Assembly (NCBI RefSeq): GCF_036567905.1 | Contig: NZ_DATCTO010000067.1 | Location: 1 to 44,414 of the forward strand | DNA length: 44,414 bases | Origin: Candidatus Binatus sp. | GTDB taxonomy: Bacteria > Desulfobacterota > Binatia > Binatales > Binataceae | Direction: 5' to 3' | Part shown: positions 34,703-42,354 of the stretch, piece after piece | Layout of the letters: every line of letters starts with the position of its first letter | How positions within the stretch are numbered: position 1 is the first letter of the stretch | Translations under genes and position numbers: made by a program | Notes under the pieces: model-generated | What the model was told of the DNA's origin: nothing | What the model saw: the letters and a program-made list of their open reading frames with translations, nothing else | Databases searched by the model: none

Positions 34703-34733
34703 GCGAAGGCTGCTGAGCGAAGAATCTCGACGG
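34693..34733 (+). repeat. fourth copy of the dispersed repeat, supplying the aguA stop codon
   Basis: It reads GTCATCCTGAGCG, then GCTGAGCGAAGAATCTCGA, nearly the same as the forward copy at 21215-21258. The TGA of aguA (34700-34702) falls in it. The remainder of the gap to 35134, about 400 bp, has no gene I can support: an 85-codon frame at 34795-35052 lacks coding character. Confidence 0.75.
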
Positions 34734-35134
34734 GCGCTCCATCCGTCGCCTCCTCCGAGACCGCTCCCGTTCCTTCGACGGAAGGGGCCAGGGGTTGGCT
34801 GGTCCCGCGTCCAGGGATGATCTGTTCAGCCTGCCCCCGGCACAGTTTCTCTGCTACGCGTACAGCATGGGCAAAGCCACGACCCTCCGCACCTCGCTCG
34901 AAAGCGGACCGCCCATGCTTTCACCGCGACCCCGAGTTCCAGTGAAAAATAAAAAAAAATTTGACGGAACAAAGCTAGCCCTAGAGCGTAGCCGTCCCAA
35001 AACCACAAGGGAATGTATGAATTGCTCATTCTATATGAAAATCGAAAGCTGAAAAACGCGGCTTGAGGCTTCCCATCAGATGTCCGTCGCCTCCGATTCA
35101 CGTAAGTCCACCTGCCATCCGCAGTTTCAATAAA

Positions 35135-35153
35135 AGATTAAGAATCTTAATCT
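35135..35153. promoter_or_regulatory. 19-bp perfect palindrome upstream of the DUF2089 gene
   Basis: AGATTAAGA and TCTTAATCT are perfect 9-bp arms around one central base. The half-site AATCTTAAT recurs at 35163-35171, inside the promoter spacer. The surrounding DNA is strikingly AT-rich for this genome. It looks like an operator for an HTH regulator, most simply the product of the adjacent gene. Confidence 0.65.
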
Positions 35154-35157
35154 GAAC

Positions 35158-35186
35158 TTGACAATCTTAATATTTTAGTCAATATT
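35158..35186 (+). promoter_or_regulatory. promoter of the DUF2089 gene
   Basis: A consensus TTGACA (35158-35163), a 17-bp spacer and AATATT (35181-35186; 4 of 6 to consensus) place the transcription start at about the ATG (35194). The message would be leaderless or nearly so, and no Shine-Dalgarno sequence is visible. Confidence 0.5.
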
Positions 35187-35193
35187 TCCAAAT

Positions 35194-35595
35194 ATGAGGC
35201 CGATAATTCTTAAATGCCCGTCATGCGATGGAAACCTGACAGTCGCGCGCCTGCGATGCCCCGATTGCTCGATCTCCATCGACGGCGAATTCGCCCCGCC
35301 CGCCCTGCTCAAGCTCAGCGGTGCGCAGATCGATTTCGTCGAGGTCTTCATCAAGAACCGCGGCGTAATCCGCGAAGTCGAGCGCGAACTCGGCGTCTCA
35401 TACCCGACCGTGCGCGCGCGACTCGACGAAGTCATCACCGCGCTCGGCTACTCCGCCAAGTCCGCTCCCGAGGCCGCGCCTTCCGACGACGACGGCTCGC
35501 GGCGCCGCTCGGTCCTGGCCGATCTGAAGCGCGGCAAACTCACGCCCGAGCAAGCGCTCGCTGCGCTCAATGAGCCGCGCACAAAAAACGACTGA
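35194..35595 (+). CDS. DUF2089-family zinc-ribbon HTH regulator
   Basis: 133 residues. The N-terminal zinc ribbon has C8, C11, C22 and C25 (CPSC...CPDC). An HTH follows at about 47-80 (IDFVEVFIKNRG, then EVERELGVSYPTVRARLDEV), then a charged linker and a short C-terminal helix pair (LADLKRGKLTPEQALAAL, about 108-126) like the SHOCT/YvlB-type oligomerisation motif. DUF2089 proteins are predicted transcription factors next to YvlB-like genes. The palindrome and half-site in its own promoter suggest autoregulation (inference). The next gene, 62 bp on, ends in the same kind of motif, so the products may interact. Confidence 0.85.
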   Translation: MRPIILKCPSCDGNLTVARLRCPDCSISIDGEFAPPALLKLSGAQIDFVEVFIKNRGVIREVERELGVSYPTVRARLDEVITALGYSAKSAPEAAPSDDDGSRRRSVLADLKRGKLTPEQALAALNEPRTKND

Positions 35596-35597
35596 GC

Positions 35598-35640
35598 AAG
35601 TGAAAAAGTGGAAAAGCGAAAAGTGAAAAATGAAAAAATC
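35598..35640. repeat. purine-rich GTGAAAA-type repeat between the DUF2089 gene and its partner
   Basis: About 40 bases made of imperfect units AAGTGAAAAA, GTGGAAAAGCG, AAAAGTGAAAAA. Similar to 18559-18590. It ends just before the GGAGG ribosome-binding site (35644-35648) of the next gene. The strand is A/G-only for long stretches. Confidence 0.55.
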
Positions 35641-35657
35641 AACGGAGGAAATCCGCC

Positions 35658-37409
35658 ATGGCTATCTCGACGCTTGAAGGAGTTGAATCAATCCGCATCC
35701 TGCGCGCCGCCGGGAATCTGAAAATCACCGGCGTTGGCCCCGATCGATCCGCCGTCGAGATCGATTCGAACACCGCGCCGCAACTCACTCGCGACGCCGG
35801 CGTCGCCGAAGTGACGCTGCGCGACAACGCCACCATCGCGGTCCCCGCCGGCGTCGCGGTCGAAGTCGAAGATCTCGCCGGCAACCTCGACGTCTCCGAT
35901 CTAGCCACCCCCTTCGTCGTCAAGCGCGTGCGCGGCAATCTCCACGCGCGCCGCCTCGGCGCCATTTCCATTCGCGACACCGTCAGCGGCAACGTCTCCA
36001 TCAACCAAGCCGGTTCGGTTGAAGGCCTCAAAGTCCGCGGCGCGCTCTCGGTTGAATCCGCCCGCGCCATCAGCTTCAGCCTGGTCGCCGGCGAATTCGA
36101 TTGCCGCGCGATCGACGGCGAAGTGGCGATCGAAAAAATCGCCGGCGGCGCGCGGCTGCTTGGCCTGCGCGCGCCGTTCATCGCCCGCATCGTCGGTGGA
36201 CATCTCGAAATCGAAGACGCCGCCCACGTCGAAGCCGGCGCCGTCGGCGGCAAGGTGCGCGCCTCGAACCTGTCCGGCGGAGTCCGGATCGGCAAAATAG
36301 GCGGCAAGCTCGCGGCCGACAGCGTCGCCGGCGAAGTCGCAGTGGGCCTGGTCGGCGGCAGCGCGCGCATCGCCCGCGTCGGCGGCGCGCTCAAGCTTGA
36401 AGATGTGGGCGGCGCGGTCTATCTCGCCGGTCCCTTTCCGGCCGATAAAACGTGGAGCGTTAGAAGCCGCGGACGGGTCAACGTCGAGGTGGATGCGAAC
36501 GCTTCGCTCGAGCTCGACGCCGCCGCGGGATGGGGTCGAATCCGCACCTACGGCGTTGACGCCGCCGGGCTCAAGTGGCTCGGCCGCAATCATGTTCACG
36601 GTCCGATCGGTCCCGAACCGGCCTCAGGTGCGCGCATGAAACTCGCCGTCGAGACCCGCGGCGCCGACGTGATTGTCGCCAGCGCCGACGCGCGCGAGCG
36701 CGATTTCTGCGGCCGCGGCCACCGCGCGCGCATGAGGGGCGCATGCTCGGCCCCGTTCGAGGATCTCGCCGGCGAGCTTGGCGGCGAGATTCCCGCTTTT
36801 GTGCGCAGTGTGCTCGACGCCGCCGGCCAGTTCGTCGCCGAGAGTGGCGGGATGTCCGGCACAATCGTGCGCGAAGTTACCCGCGACGTGAAACGCAGCG
36901 TCAGCGAGGGTCTGCGCGAAGTCGAGCGTGCGATCGCCGAGATCGAAGAGTCGGTCCCCGGCGAGGTCGGCGACCGGCTCGGCAAGCTGGGCAGGGAAAT
37001 CGGCGATCTGGTGGCGGATGCCGTGCGCGGCGGTTCGCGCGAGGCGCGCCACGAGATGCGCGAGCGGGTGCGGCAGGCCGCGCGCGAGATGCGCGACAAG
37101 ATCCGCGAAGCCGCGCGCAACGTGCGCAACCGTTCGCATGATCGAGCCGGCAGCGCTACTCAGTCAACTACTCAGTCGGCTACTCAATCGAGTGCTGGGT
37201 CGGACGCTGAAATGGATACTAAAATACCGGCCTGTGATAGTCAGTCGTCGCGGTTCACGCCGGGCGCAACTGAGAAACTGAGCCGCGACGACGCGATCCT
37301 TGAAATTCTCGCCGCCGTGAAAGACGGCCGGCTCGAACCCGACGAGGCCGACGATCTGATCAACGCCTGGATGGAGGTTTCCCGCGGCGCCGACGCTCCC
37401 CGCCACTGA
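35658..37409 (+). CDS. large DUF4097/YvlB-like beta-ladder protein with amphipathic helix and SHOCT-like tail
   Basis: 583 residues, no signal peptide or membrane segment. Residues 1-340 are a repetitive ladder of short strands (GNLKITGV, GNLDVSDL, GNVSINQ, GGHLEIED, GGVRIGKIGG, GGALKLEDVGG), as in DUF4097/YvlB right-handed beta-helix proteins. A Cys/Arg-rich joint (350-363) follows, then about 365-492 is a long amphipathic, strongly charged helix like apolipoprotein or phasin repeats (EVTRDVKRSVSEGLREVER; REARHEMRERVRQAAREMRD). A linker of TQS triplets (499-511) precedes a C-terminal SHOCT-like motif (541-573: DDAILEILAAVKDGRLEPDE). GGAGG fixes the start. Operon with the DUF2089 regulator. 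Membrane-surface binding in envelope stress is an inference from YvlB/LiaI-like systems; the middle helix is much longer than I know in YvlB. Confidence 0.75.
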   Translation: MAISTLEGVESIRILRAAGNLKITGVGPDRSAVEIDSNTAPQLTRDAGVAEVTLRDNATIAVPAGVAVEVEDLAGNLDVSDLATPFVVKRVRGNLHARRLGAISIRDTVSGNVSINQAGSVEGLKVRGALSVESARAISFSLVAGEFDCRAIDGEVAIEKIAGGARLLGLRAPFIARIVGGHLEIEDAAHVEAGAVGGKVRASNLSGGVRIGKIGGKLAADSVAGEVAVGLVGGSARIARVGGALKLEDVGGAVYLAGPFPADKTWSVRSRGRVNVEVDANASLELDAAAGWGRIRTYGVDAAGLKWLGRNHVHGPIGPEPASGARMKLAVETRGADVIVASADARERDFCGRGHRARMRGACSAPFEDLAGELGGEIPAFVRSVLDAAGQFVAESGGMSGTIVREVTRDVKRSVSEGLREVERAIAEIEESVPGEVGDRLGKLGREIGDLVADAVRGGSREARHEMRERVRQAAREMRDKIREAARNVRNRSHDRAGSATQSTTQSATQSSAGSDAEMDTKIPACDSQSSRFTPGATEKLSRDDAILEILAAVKDGRLEPDEADDLINAWMEVSRGADAPRH

Positions 37410-37434
37410 CGCGCCCACCCGCGCGCCCGGAACT

Positions 37435-38766
37435 TTACTTATCGGGCGTAATGGGTGAAGGGCCACTGCGTCTTGTCGTCTGTGGACGGATCGCCGAGCC
37501 CGGCGTCGCGGTGGCGGTCGCGGCTGTGGAAACCGATTCCGCGGATTCGCTCATCTTGCCGCTTTGAGATCTGGCCGCGAGAACTGTGATGAAAGCCAGC
37601 AGGACGATATTCAGGAGAGGGGATAGCGGTATCAAGGCGTATTTCGCCACGGCCCGATCGGCAATCGGAGCGAGCCATGCAAGCACGAGCGCCGACTTCT
37701 CGAAGGGAAGGAAGCCGCGCTCGATCCCCTCGATTGCGAGCCATGCGATTCCAACTCCGACCAGGGTCAAGTCGTAGTCGAACAGGTATGGGGTCGCGAG
37801 CAGGCCGCAAATCACGAGCGCGGCGGCTTTAAGGCGGTAGGAACAATTACCTGTCCACAGCCACACAAGCACAAGCGCTGCCGACAGCGCCGCGAGGGCT
37901 TGGACGGCATACGCTATTCGCAACGACAGGCCCCACAAACGCGCTGCAGCGAACACACTTTGCTGGTAGGAATAGGGGATCGCGCCCTGTTCGAGGACGA
38001 TCCAGTGGGGCAGCCAGATCGAGTGAAAAAACGTGAGCCAGGTCTCTGGCCCGAACGCGAGCAGCGACAGCGCAATAATCCCCAGCGATGAAACGGTGGC
38101 GGCAAGAAGGCATTGCCATCGCCGCGAGAGTACGAGAACCAAGGGTACGAAAATCCCCAGATGCGGCTTGATCACGAGTAACCCGAATAGGAATCCGGCG
38201 AGTACCGGCTGCTGTTCCAGGTAAAGCAGGCCGCCGCCAAGCAGAGCAGCGCTCAGGAACCCATTCTGCCCATTGATCAAATTGATCCATGCACCCGGAA
38301 AGGCGAGTGCGAGCCATACGGTCTGTTTCCATGGCGCGGTTTTCCACAGCACCGACAGGTAGGCTGCGAGAGTCGCCAGAGTCCACGCAGCCAGCGCCCA
38401 TAAGTAGGGAACCAGAGCGAGCGGTAGGACGATCAGAAGAAAAGTCGGCGGATAATACCATCCGCACAAGCTCACCTCTTGTCCACCGACCGCGGCTCGT
38501 TCCGCCACGTGTATCATCGCGAGATCGTAGACCTGCTGAGGATGCCCCGAGAGAGCCAGATACGAGCCACCCCAGCTGTTGATGAAATCGGCGCCGATCG
38601 CGGTTCCCTCTCGATCGACCATCCCATGCATGGTGCTCACCCACAGGATGTAGGTGAGCACATAAGCAGCGACAAAAAGCTTGGGGTAGATCGAAATCCG
38701 CTGGGCCGTGATCCACGGCGCGTTGCGAAGCCAATTCAAGACCGATCGCTGAGAATGCGAACTCAC
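37435..38766 (-). CDS. GT87/DUF2029-type polyprenyl-phosphate mannosyltransferase-like membrane protein
   Basis: 443 residues from the GTG at 38766, with GGGGGA just upstream; the frame stays open for 129 more codons that look non-coding. About ten hydrophobic helices. The first periplasmic loop holds GADFINSWGGSYLALSGHPQQVYD, with the acidic residue typical of GT-C enzymes, then SLCGWYYPPTFLLIVLPLALVPY and INGQNGFLSAALLGGGLLYLE, which match GT87 (DUF2029) proteins that add mannose or arabinose from polyprenyl phosphates. A soluble C-terminal tail rich in Ser/Thr/Ala follows. Acceptor unknown. Convergent with the preceding operon, alone on its strand. Confidence 0.75.
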   Translation of the reverse strand: MSSHSQRSVLNWLRNAPWITAQRISIYPKLFVAAYVLTYILWVSTMHGMVDREGTAIGADFINSWGGSYLALSGHPQQVYDLAMIHVAERAAVGGQEVSLCGWYYPPTFLLIVLPLALVPYLWALAAWTLATLAAYLSVLWKTAPWKQTVWLALAFPGAWINLINGQNGFLSAALLGGGLLYLEQQPVLAGFLFGLLVIKPHLGIFVPLVLVLSRRWQCLLAATVSSLGIIALSLLAFGPETWLTFFHSIWLPHWIVLEQGAIPYSYQQSVFAAARLWGLSLRIAYAVQALAALSAALVLVWLWTGNCSYRLKAAALVICGLLATPYLFDYDLTLVGVGIAWLAIEGIERGFLPFEKSALVLAWLAPIADRAVAKYALIPLSPLLNIVLLAFITVLAARSQSGKMSESAESVSTAATATATPGSAIRPQTTRRSGPSPITPDK

Positions 38767-39060
38767 CAATGTCCCCCACCGGCGCCTATTGGGGCGAAAC
38801 TCTACCGGAGGCCCGACGGCTTTCAAATACTTCGGTTCCCAGCAGTCTTGCTCTTTGGCCGCGGCGCGTTTGTGGTCGAGCGTCGCTGGTCGTTGACCTT
38901 GGACATTGCAACTCACTAAGGTCCTTTGGCGGTGAAGTGCCGCTGCTGTATCTTTTCGGGATTCCGATAATCGGCTGGGGCGGATTGGCGCGTCCATCGG
39001 CTTCCGGAGCCGAAGACGCACCGGGTTTCGGCGCGATTGCCGGTGAAGGAGTGCGCGCGC

Positions 39061-39681
39061 GTGGCGGAACAGAAAAAACTTTCGGGCGTTGCAATCGGCC
39101 TGATGTCGTTCGGGCCCTTTGTCCTCTACGGCTTCGCTTCCGGCGCCAATCACTGGCGCGTGGCGACCGGCGGGGGCTTAATCCTCTGCCTGATATTTCT
39201 GGCCGTGCGGCGCCGTCGCGGTGACTCGATCAGACTGATGGACTGGACCACGCTGACCTTCTTCGCGATCGGCTCAGTCCTGATGATAGGCCTGCGCTCG
39301 ACCGCGTTTCCGGCCTACAACGTGGTCGTCATCTGGTCATGCTTTGCGGTTGCCGCGTGGAGCTCGGTCGCGATCGGCCATCCGTTCACCGCTGCCTACG
39401 CCCGCGAAAACGCGCCGCCCGAGTTCTGGGATCATCCGGTCTTCATCCGGCTTAACCTGGTGATGACTCTTTTCTGGTGCGGACTGATGACCGTCAACGT
39501 CGGCTTCGCTGTGACCGGCGTCATCATCGGCGGCAACTTCGGCAAGCTGGTCCCCGGATTTGCGCTGCCGACGGCATTGCTGATTGCCGGGTTCGTCTTC
39601 AACAGTCGTTTTCCCGCCCGCTACCTGGCGCGAGCCGGGGTGACCCTCGGCGACGGCGCGAGCCAGGCCGTTCCCCAGTAA
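39061..39681 (+). CDS. six-helix membrane protein of unknown function
   Basis: 206 residues from the GTG at 39061, supported by GAAGGAG (39045-39051). About six hydrophobic segments (GVAIGLMSFGPFVLYGFA, VATGGGLILCLIFLAV, LTFFAIGSVLMIGL, YNVVVIWSCFAVAAWSSVAIG, LNLVMTLFWCGLMTVNVGFA, PTALLIAGFVFN). The polar loop GHPFTAAYARENAPPEFWDHPVF between helices 4 and 5 resembles a motif of small uncharacterised membrane proteins in many bacteria (GxPFTxxYAREx-PxexW); I do not know a function. Monocistronic, convergent with the TetR gene. Confidence 0.7.
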   Translation: MAEQKKLSGVAIGLMSFGPFVLYGFASGANHWRVATGGGLILCLIFLAVRRRRGDSIRLMDWTTLTFFAIGSVLMIGLRSTAFPAYNVVVIWSCFAVAAWSSVAIGHPFTAAYARENAPPEFWDHPVFIRLNLVMTLFWCGLMTVNVGFAVTGVIIGGNFGKLVPGFALPTALLIAGFVFNSRFPARYLARAGVTLGDGASQAVPQ

Positions 39682-39782
39682 GGAGTTTCGGTTTCTGGCA
39701 GGCGCGGGCGAAGCCGGCAAGCGAGACGGTCGCGATGAGAATTCGTCCGGCGGAGAAATAGCGCGGCGCCCGGGCGGCGCGG

Positions 39783-40394
39783 CTACGGCATCACAGTCTT
39801 GAGCGCGTCAAGGACTCTCGCCGTCAGCTTCGGGTTCATCGTTTTGCCCTGGAGCGCCATCGCTTCGAGGATCAGGAACACGATTTGCGGGATCAGCTCG
39901 TAATCGGCGCCGGCCGAATCGGGACGCGGGAAGAGTTCCTTGAAGGATTGATCGATGAATTCCGCCATCCGGCCGTTCGCCGCGCTCACCGACTCGCGCA
40001 GATACGAATCGGTGCGGCTGGCGGCCACCAGTTCGAGCCATGCGGTCGCCAGCCGGCCGTTGGCAATCTCCCACAACAAATCGATCGCCACGGCCCGCCG
40101 ATCATTCTCATTGGTCAGCCGGCTGACCTTCTCCTTCATCTCGCCGAACATCAACTCGAAAAGGTGCTCGACCGCGCAGGTGAGCAATTCCTCTTTCTTG
40201 GGAAAATGGTAGAGCTGCGCACCGCGGGAAAGGCCGGCGCGCTCCGCGATTTCGGAAGTCGTCGTGTTCGCGTAGCCGCGTTCGATCAGGCACGCAATCG
40301 CCGCGTCGAGAAGGCGGCGCCGCGTTTCCGCGGTTTTCTCGTCCTGCGTCAGCCGAGGCCTGAAACTATTTCCGGTTGGTGAAGAGGCGCCCAT
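39783..40394 (-). CDS. TetR-family transcriptional regulator
   Basis: 203 residues from the ATG at 40394; a TTG 14 codons earlier is possible. The N-terminal HTH (about 18-65) reads ETRRRLLDAAIACLIERGYANTT in parts, then TSEIAERAGLSRGAQLYHFPKKEELL, a classic TetR DNA-binding domain. The C-terminal helical domain (about 80-203) should bind a ligand that is not predictable. It is divergent from the membrane protein gene at 40643 with 248 bp between, where one copy of a 38-bp repeat with a dyad lies. Control of 40643 and perhaps ampG is a hypothesis. Confidence 0.88.
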   Translation of the reverse strand: MGASSPTGNSFRPRLTQDEKTAETRRRLLDAAIACLIERGYANTTTSEIAERAGLSRGAQLYHFPKKEELLTCAVEHLFELMFGEMKEKVSRLTNENDRRAVAIDLLWEIANGRLATAWLELVAASRTDSYLRESVSAANGRMAEFIDQSFKELFPRPDSAGADYELIPQIVFLILEAMALQGKTMNPKLTARVLDALKTVMP

Positions 40395-40468
40395 CGCGGC
40401 GCCAATCGTAGCAGACCGTGAATCGCGATCAAGCAAGCTCTGTCCCGCTCGAACGGATCGTGAAGACG

Positions 40469-40506
40469 TTTACCTGCGGTATCGGCATTTCAGGCGATAT
40501 GAAGTC
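40469..40506. repeat. 38-bp direct repeat, copy 1, with internal dyad
   Basis: It matches copy 2 (42314-42351) at 35 of 38 positions. The core TATCGGCATTTCAGG-CGATA contains a TATCG/CGATA dyad. It lies between the divergent TetR gene and the membrane protein gene, 136 bp before the latter. Confidence 0.7.
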
Positions 40507-40642
40507 AGCAGCAAACGACGCGGTGGAAATCCGGCGCAGCTGCGCAAGCAAGCGGCAAATGGGCAGTTGTTGTGATACGCTCATCGCCGAGGACCATGGA
40601 GAGCGGATTGGCGAAGCCGTATAGCTCTGCGGAACCTTCGCA

Positions 40643-42262
40643 ATGAGCGCAAGCTTGGGGGATGATGCGCCGGCTGCCGGATCGATAAACGTCGAAACGG
40701 CGGCGCCGTCGCGGCTCAACAGGATATCACTTTTCCATTACTCACCCGCCTTAATCTTCATTGTCATCGTCGTTGCGGATACGACGCGGCTGGCAGACCC
40801 GGACCTATGGGGGCACGTGCGATTCGGACAGGACGTGCTCGCGCAGCGGCACCTGATTTTTTACGATCGGTATTCGTATTCGGCGCCGGGGCATCTGTGG
40901 CTCAACCATGAATGGCTGAGCGAGGTCGTGATGGCTGCGATATACAACGCTTTCGGCACGGTCGGACTCAAGCTGATGAAGTTCGCCTGCTCGGCTGCGA
41001 CGATCGTTTTCCTCGCGCTGGCACTGGAGGATACCGAATCGCCGGCGCGCGTCCAGTTTGCAATCCTGATCGCCGCGAGCGCGCCCTTGGCTACGCACCT
41101 CCAGTTCAGACCTCAGATCTTCACCTTCGCCCTGATGAGTTGCCTGCTCGCGATTCTTTCGCGCTACAACTACCGTGGCCGCGCCCCGGTGTGGCTCGCG
41201 ATTCCGATGCTCGCGGTGTGGGCGAATCTGCATGGCGGCTTCATCATGGGTCTCGCCGCGCTGGGCACGTTCACCGCCGTGGTATTCGTCCAGGACCTGC
41301 TGGCTCGCCGCGGGATGCGTCGCGCGGCGTGGCTCTGCGCGATCACCGCCGCTTCCACCATCGCGACGCTCGCGACTCCGTATGGCGTCGGTACCTGGCA
41401 GGCCGTCATCCATGCGCTTGCGAACCCTCACACGCGCACGACCATTCTCGATTGGCTGTCGCTCCCGCAGTCGTTGCTTTTCCACTGGAGACAGAGCCAG
41501 GTGGCGGGCGTCGCCGTCAAGATTCTGGCGATCGCGATGTTCGTGGCGCTCGGCGTGACCTTCATTCAGACGCCGCGCGGTGGCGACATCGCGCTGATTG
41601 CTATCGCGGCTCTGATGATCGCAGCGGCGTTCCTTGCGGTCAGAAATCTTCCGCTTGCAGTGATCGCGACGGTTACTCCGCTCGCGCGGCATACGGCGCT
41701 GGCGCTGGCGGCTCGGCGCGAGCGCTTGGGCTTGCCGGTGGCGCATGCGAAGGAGCGCTCTCCAACGATAAATCAGTTGATGGTCGCGGTTGCGGCGTTT
41801 GAGTTGCTGATCCTGACCGGGCTTTTCTCGAAAAAGATGGCGGCAAGCGATCCATATCCGGTCGGCGCAATCTCTTACATGAAGCAGCATCACCTGACCG
41901 GCAACATCCTGGCCGACTTCCAATGGGGCGAGTACGTCATCTGGCACACGGCGCCGGCGAGCAAGGTCTTCATCGACGGGCGCTACGACACTGTGTATCC
42001 GCCCAAGGTTATTGACGATTACCTGCCGTTCACCAAGGGCGAAGTCGCCGGCAAAGAAATTCTGGCCAGCTATCCGCACGATTTCGTCCTGGTTGGGCCA
42101 AAGAACGATCCCCCGTACCAACTGATCATCGCGCAACCCGGGTGGAAGCAGATCTATCGCGACGATTCCTGTGTCCTGTTCGCCCGTGACACTTCGGCCG
42201 CGGCAAGGCTTGCGCCCATAACCGTTTCGGCCAAAGACACTCCTGAGAATTCTTTTCCTTGA
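40643..42262 (+). CDS. large polytopic membrane protein, GT-C glycosyltransferase-like
   Basis: 539 residues. About ten to twelve hydrophobic helices, beginning near residue 34, and a soluble C-terminal domain (about 415-539: NILADFQWGEYVIWHTAPASKVFIDGRYD). The first extracytoplasmic loop contains DPDLWGHVRFGQDVL and, after it, LWLNHEWLSEVVMAAIY. Acidic residues in this position and the NHEWLSE motif recur in uncharacterised GT-C-fold proteins that use polyprenyl-linked sugars. A real donor or acceptor is unknown. The C-terminal ADFQWGEYVIW/DGRYDTVYP pair is typical of this group. Monocistronic with the TetR gene divergent; followed after 92 bp by ampG. Confidence 0.65.
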   Translation: MSASLGDDAPAAGSINVETAAPSRLNRISLFHYSPALIFIVIVVADTTRLADPDLWGHVRFGQDVLAQRHLIFYDRYSYSAPGHLWLNHEWLSEVVMAAIYNAFGTVGLKLMKFACSAATIVFLALALEDTESPARVQFAILIAASAPLATHLQFRPQIFTFALMSCLLAILSRYNYRGRAPVWLAIPMLAVWANLHGGFIMGLAALGTFTAVVFVQDLLARRGMRRAAWLCAITAASTIATLATPYGVGTWQAVIHALANPHTRTTILDWLSLPQSLLFHWRQSQVAGVAVKILAIAMFVALGVTFIQTPRGGDIALIAIAALMIAAAFLAVRNLPLAVIATVTPLARHTALALAARRERLGLPVAHAKERSPTINQLMVAVAAFELLILTGLFSKKMAASDPYPVGAISYMKQHHLTGNILADFQWGEYVIWHTAPASKVFIDGRYDTVYPPKVIDDYLPFTKGEVAGKEILASYPHDFVLVGPKNDPPYQLIIAQPGWKQIYRDDSCVLFARDTSAAARLAPITVSAKDTPENSFP

Positions 42263-42313
42263 TTTTTCCTCCCGCCTTCGCGGCGACGATCGCAGCAGAT
42301 CGGAAATCACGAT

Positions 42314-42351
42314 TTTACGTGCGATATCGGCATTTCAGGTGATATGAAGTC
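42314..42351. repeat. 38-bp direct repeat, copy 2, directly before ampG
   Basis: This copy ends 3 bp before the ampG ATG and so covers its translation-initiation region. The dyad is ATATC/GATAT around 12 bp. AGGTGAT within it could serve as a weak Shine-Dalgarno sequence. Confidence 0.7.
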
Positions 42352-42354
42352 TCC

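Noticed and set aside
34795..35052. 85-codon frame between aguA and the DUF2089 gene
   Set aside because: No ribosome-binding site, no recognisable protein pattern, and it runs through repeat and AT-rich regulatory DNA.
38767..39153. 129-codon N-terminal extension of the GT87-like gene
   Set aside because: Arg/Ser-rich and without homology to the family; the GTG at 38766 has a G-rich ribosome-binding site and precedes the first membrane helix.
40418..40624. 68-codon frame containing copy 1 of the 38-bp repeat
   Set aside because: Only the 13 codons inside the repeat resemble the second copy, and no start codon exists for the equivalent frame at copy 2. Kept as a remark in the repeat finding.
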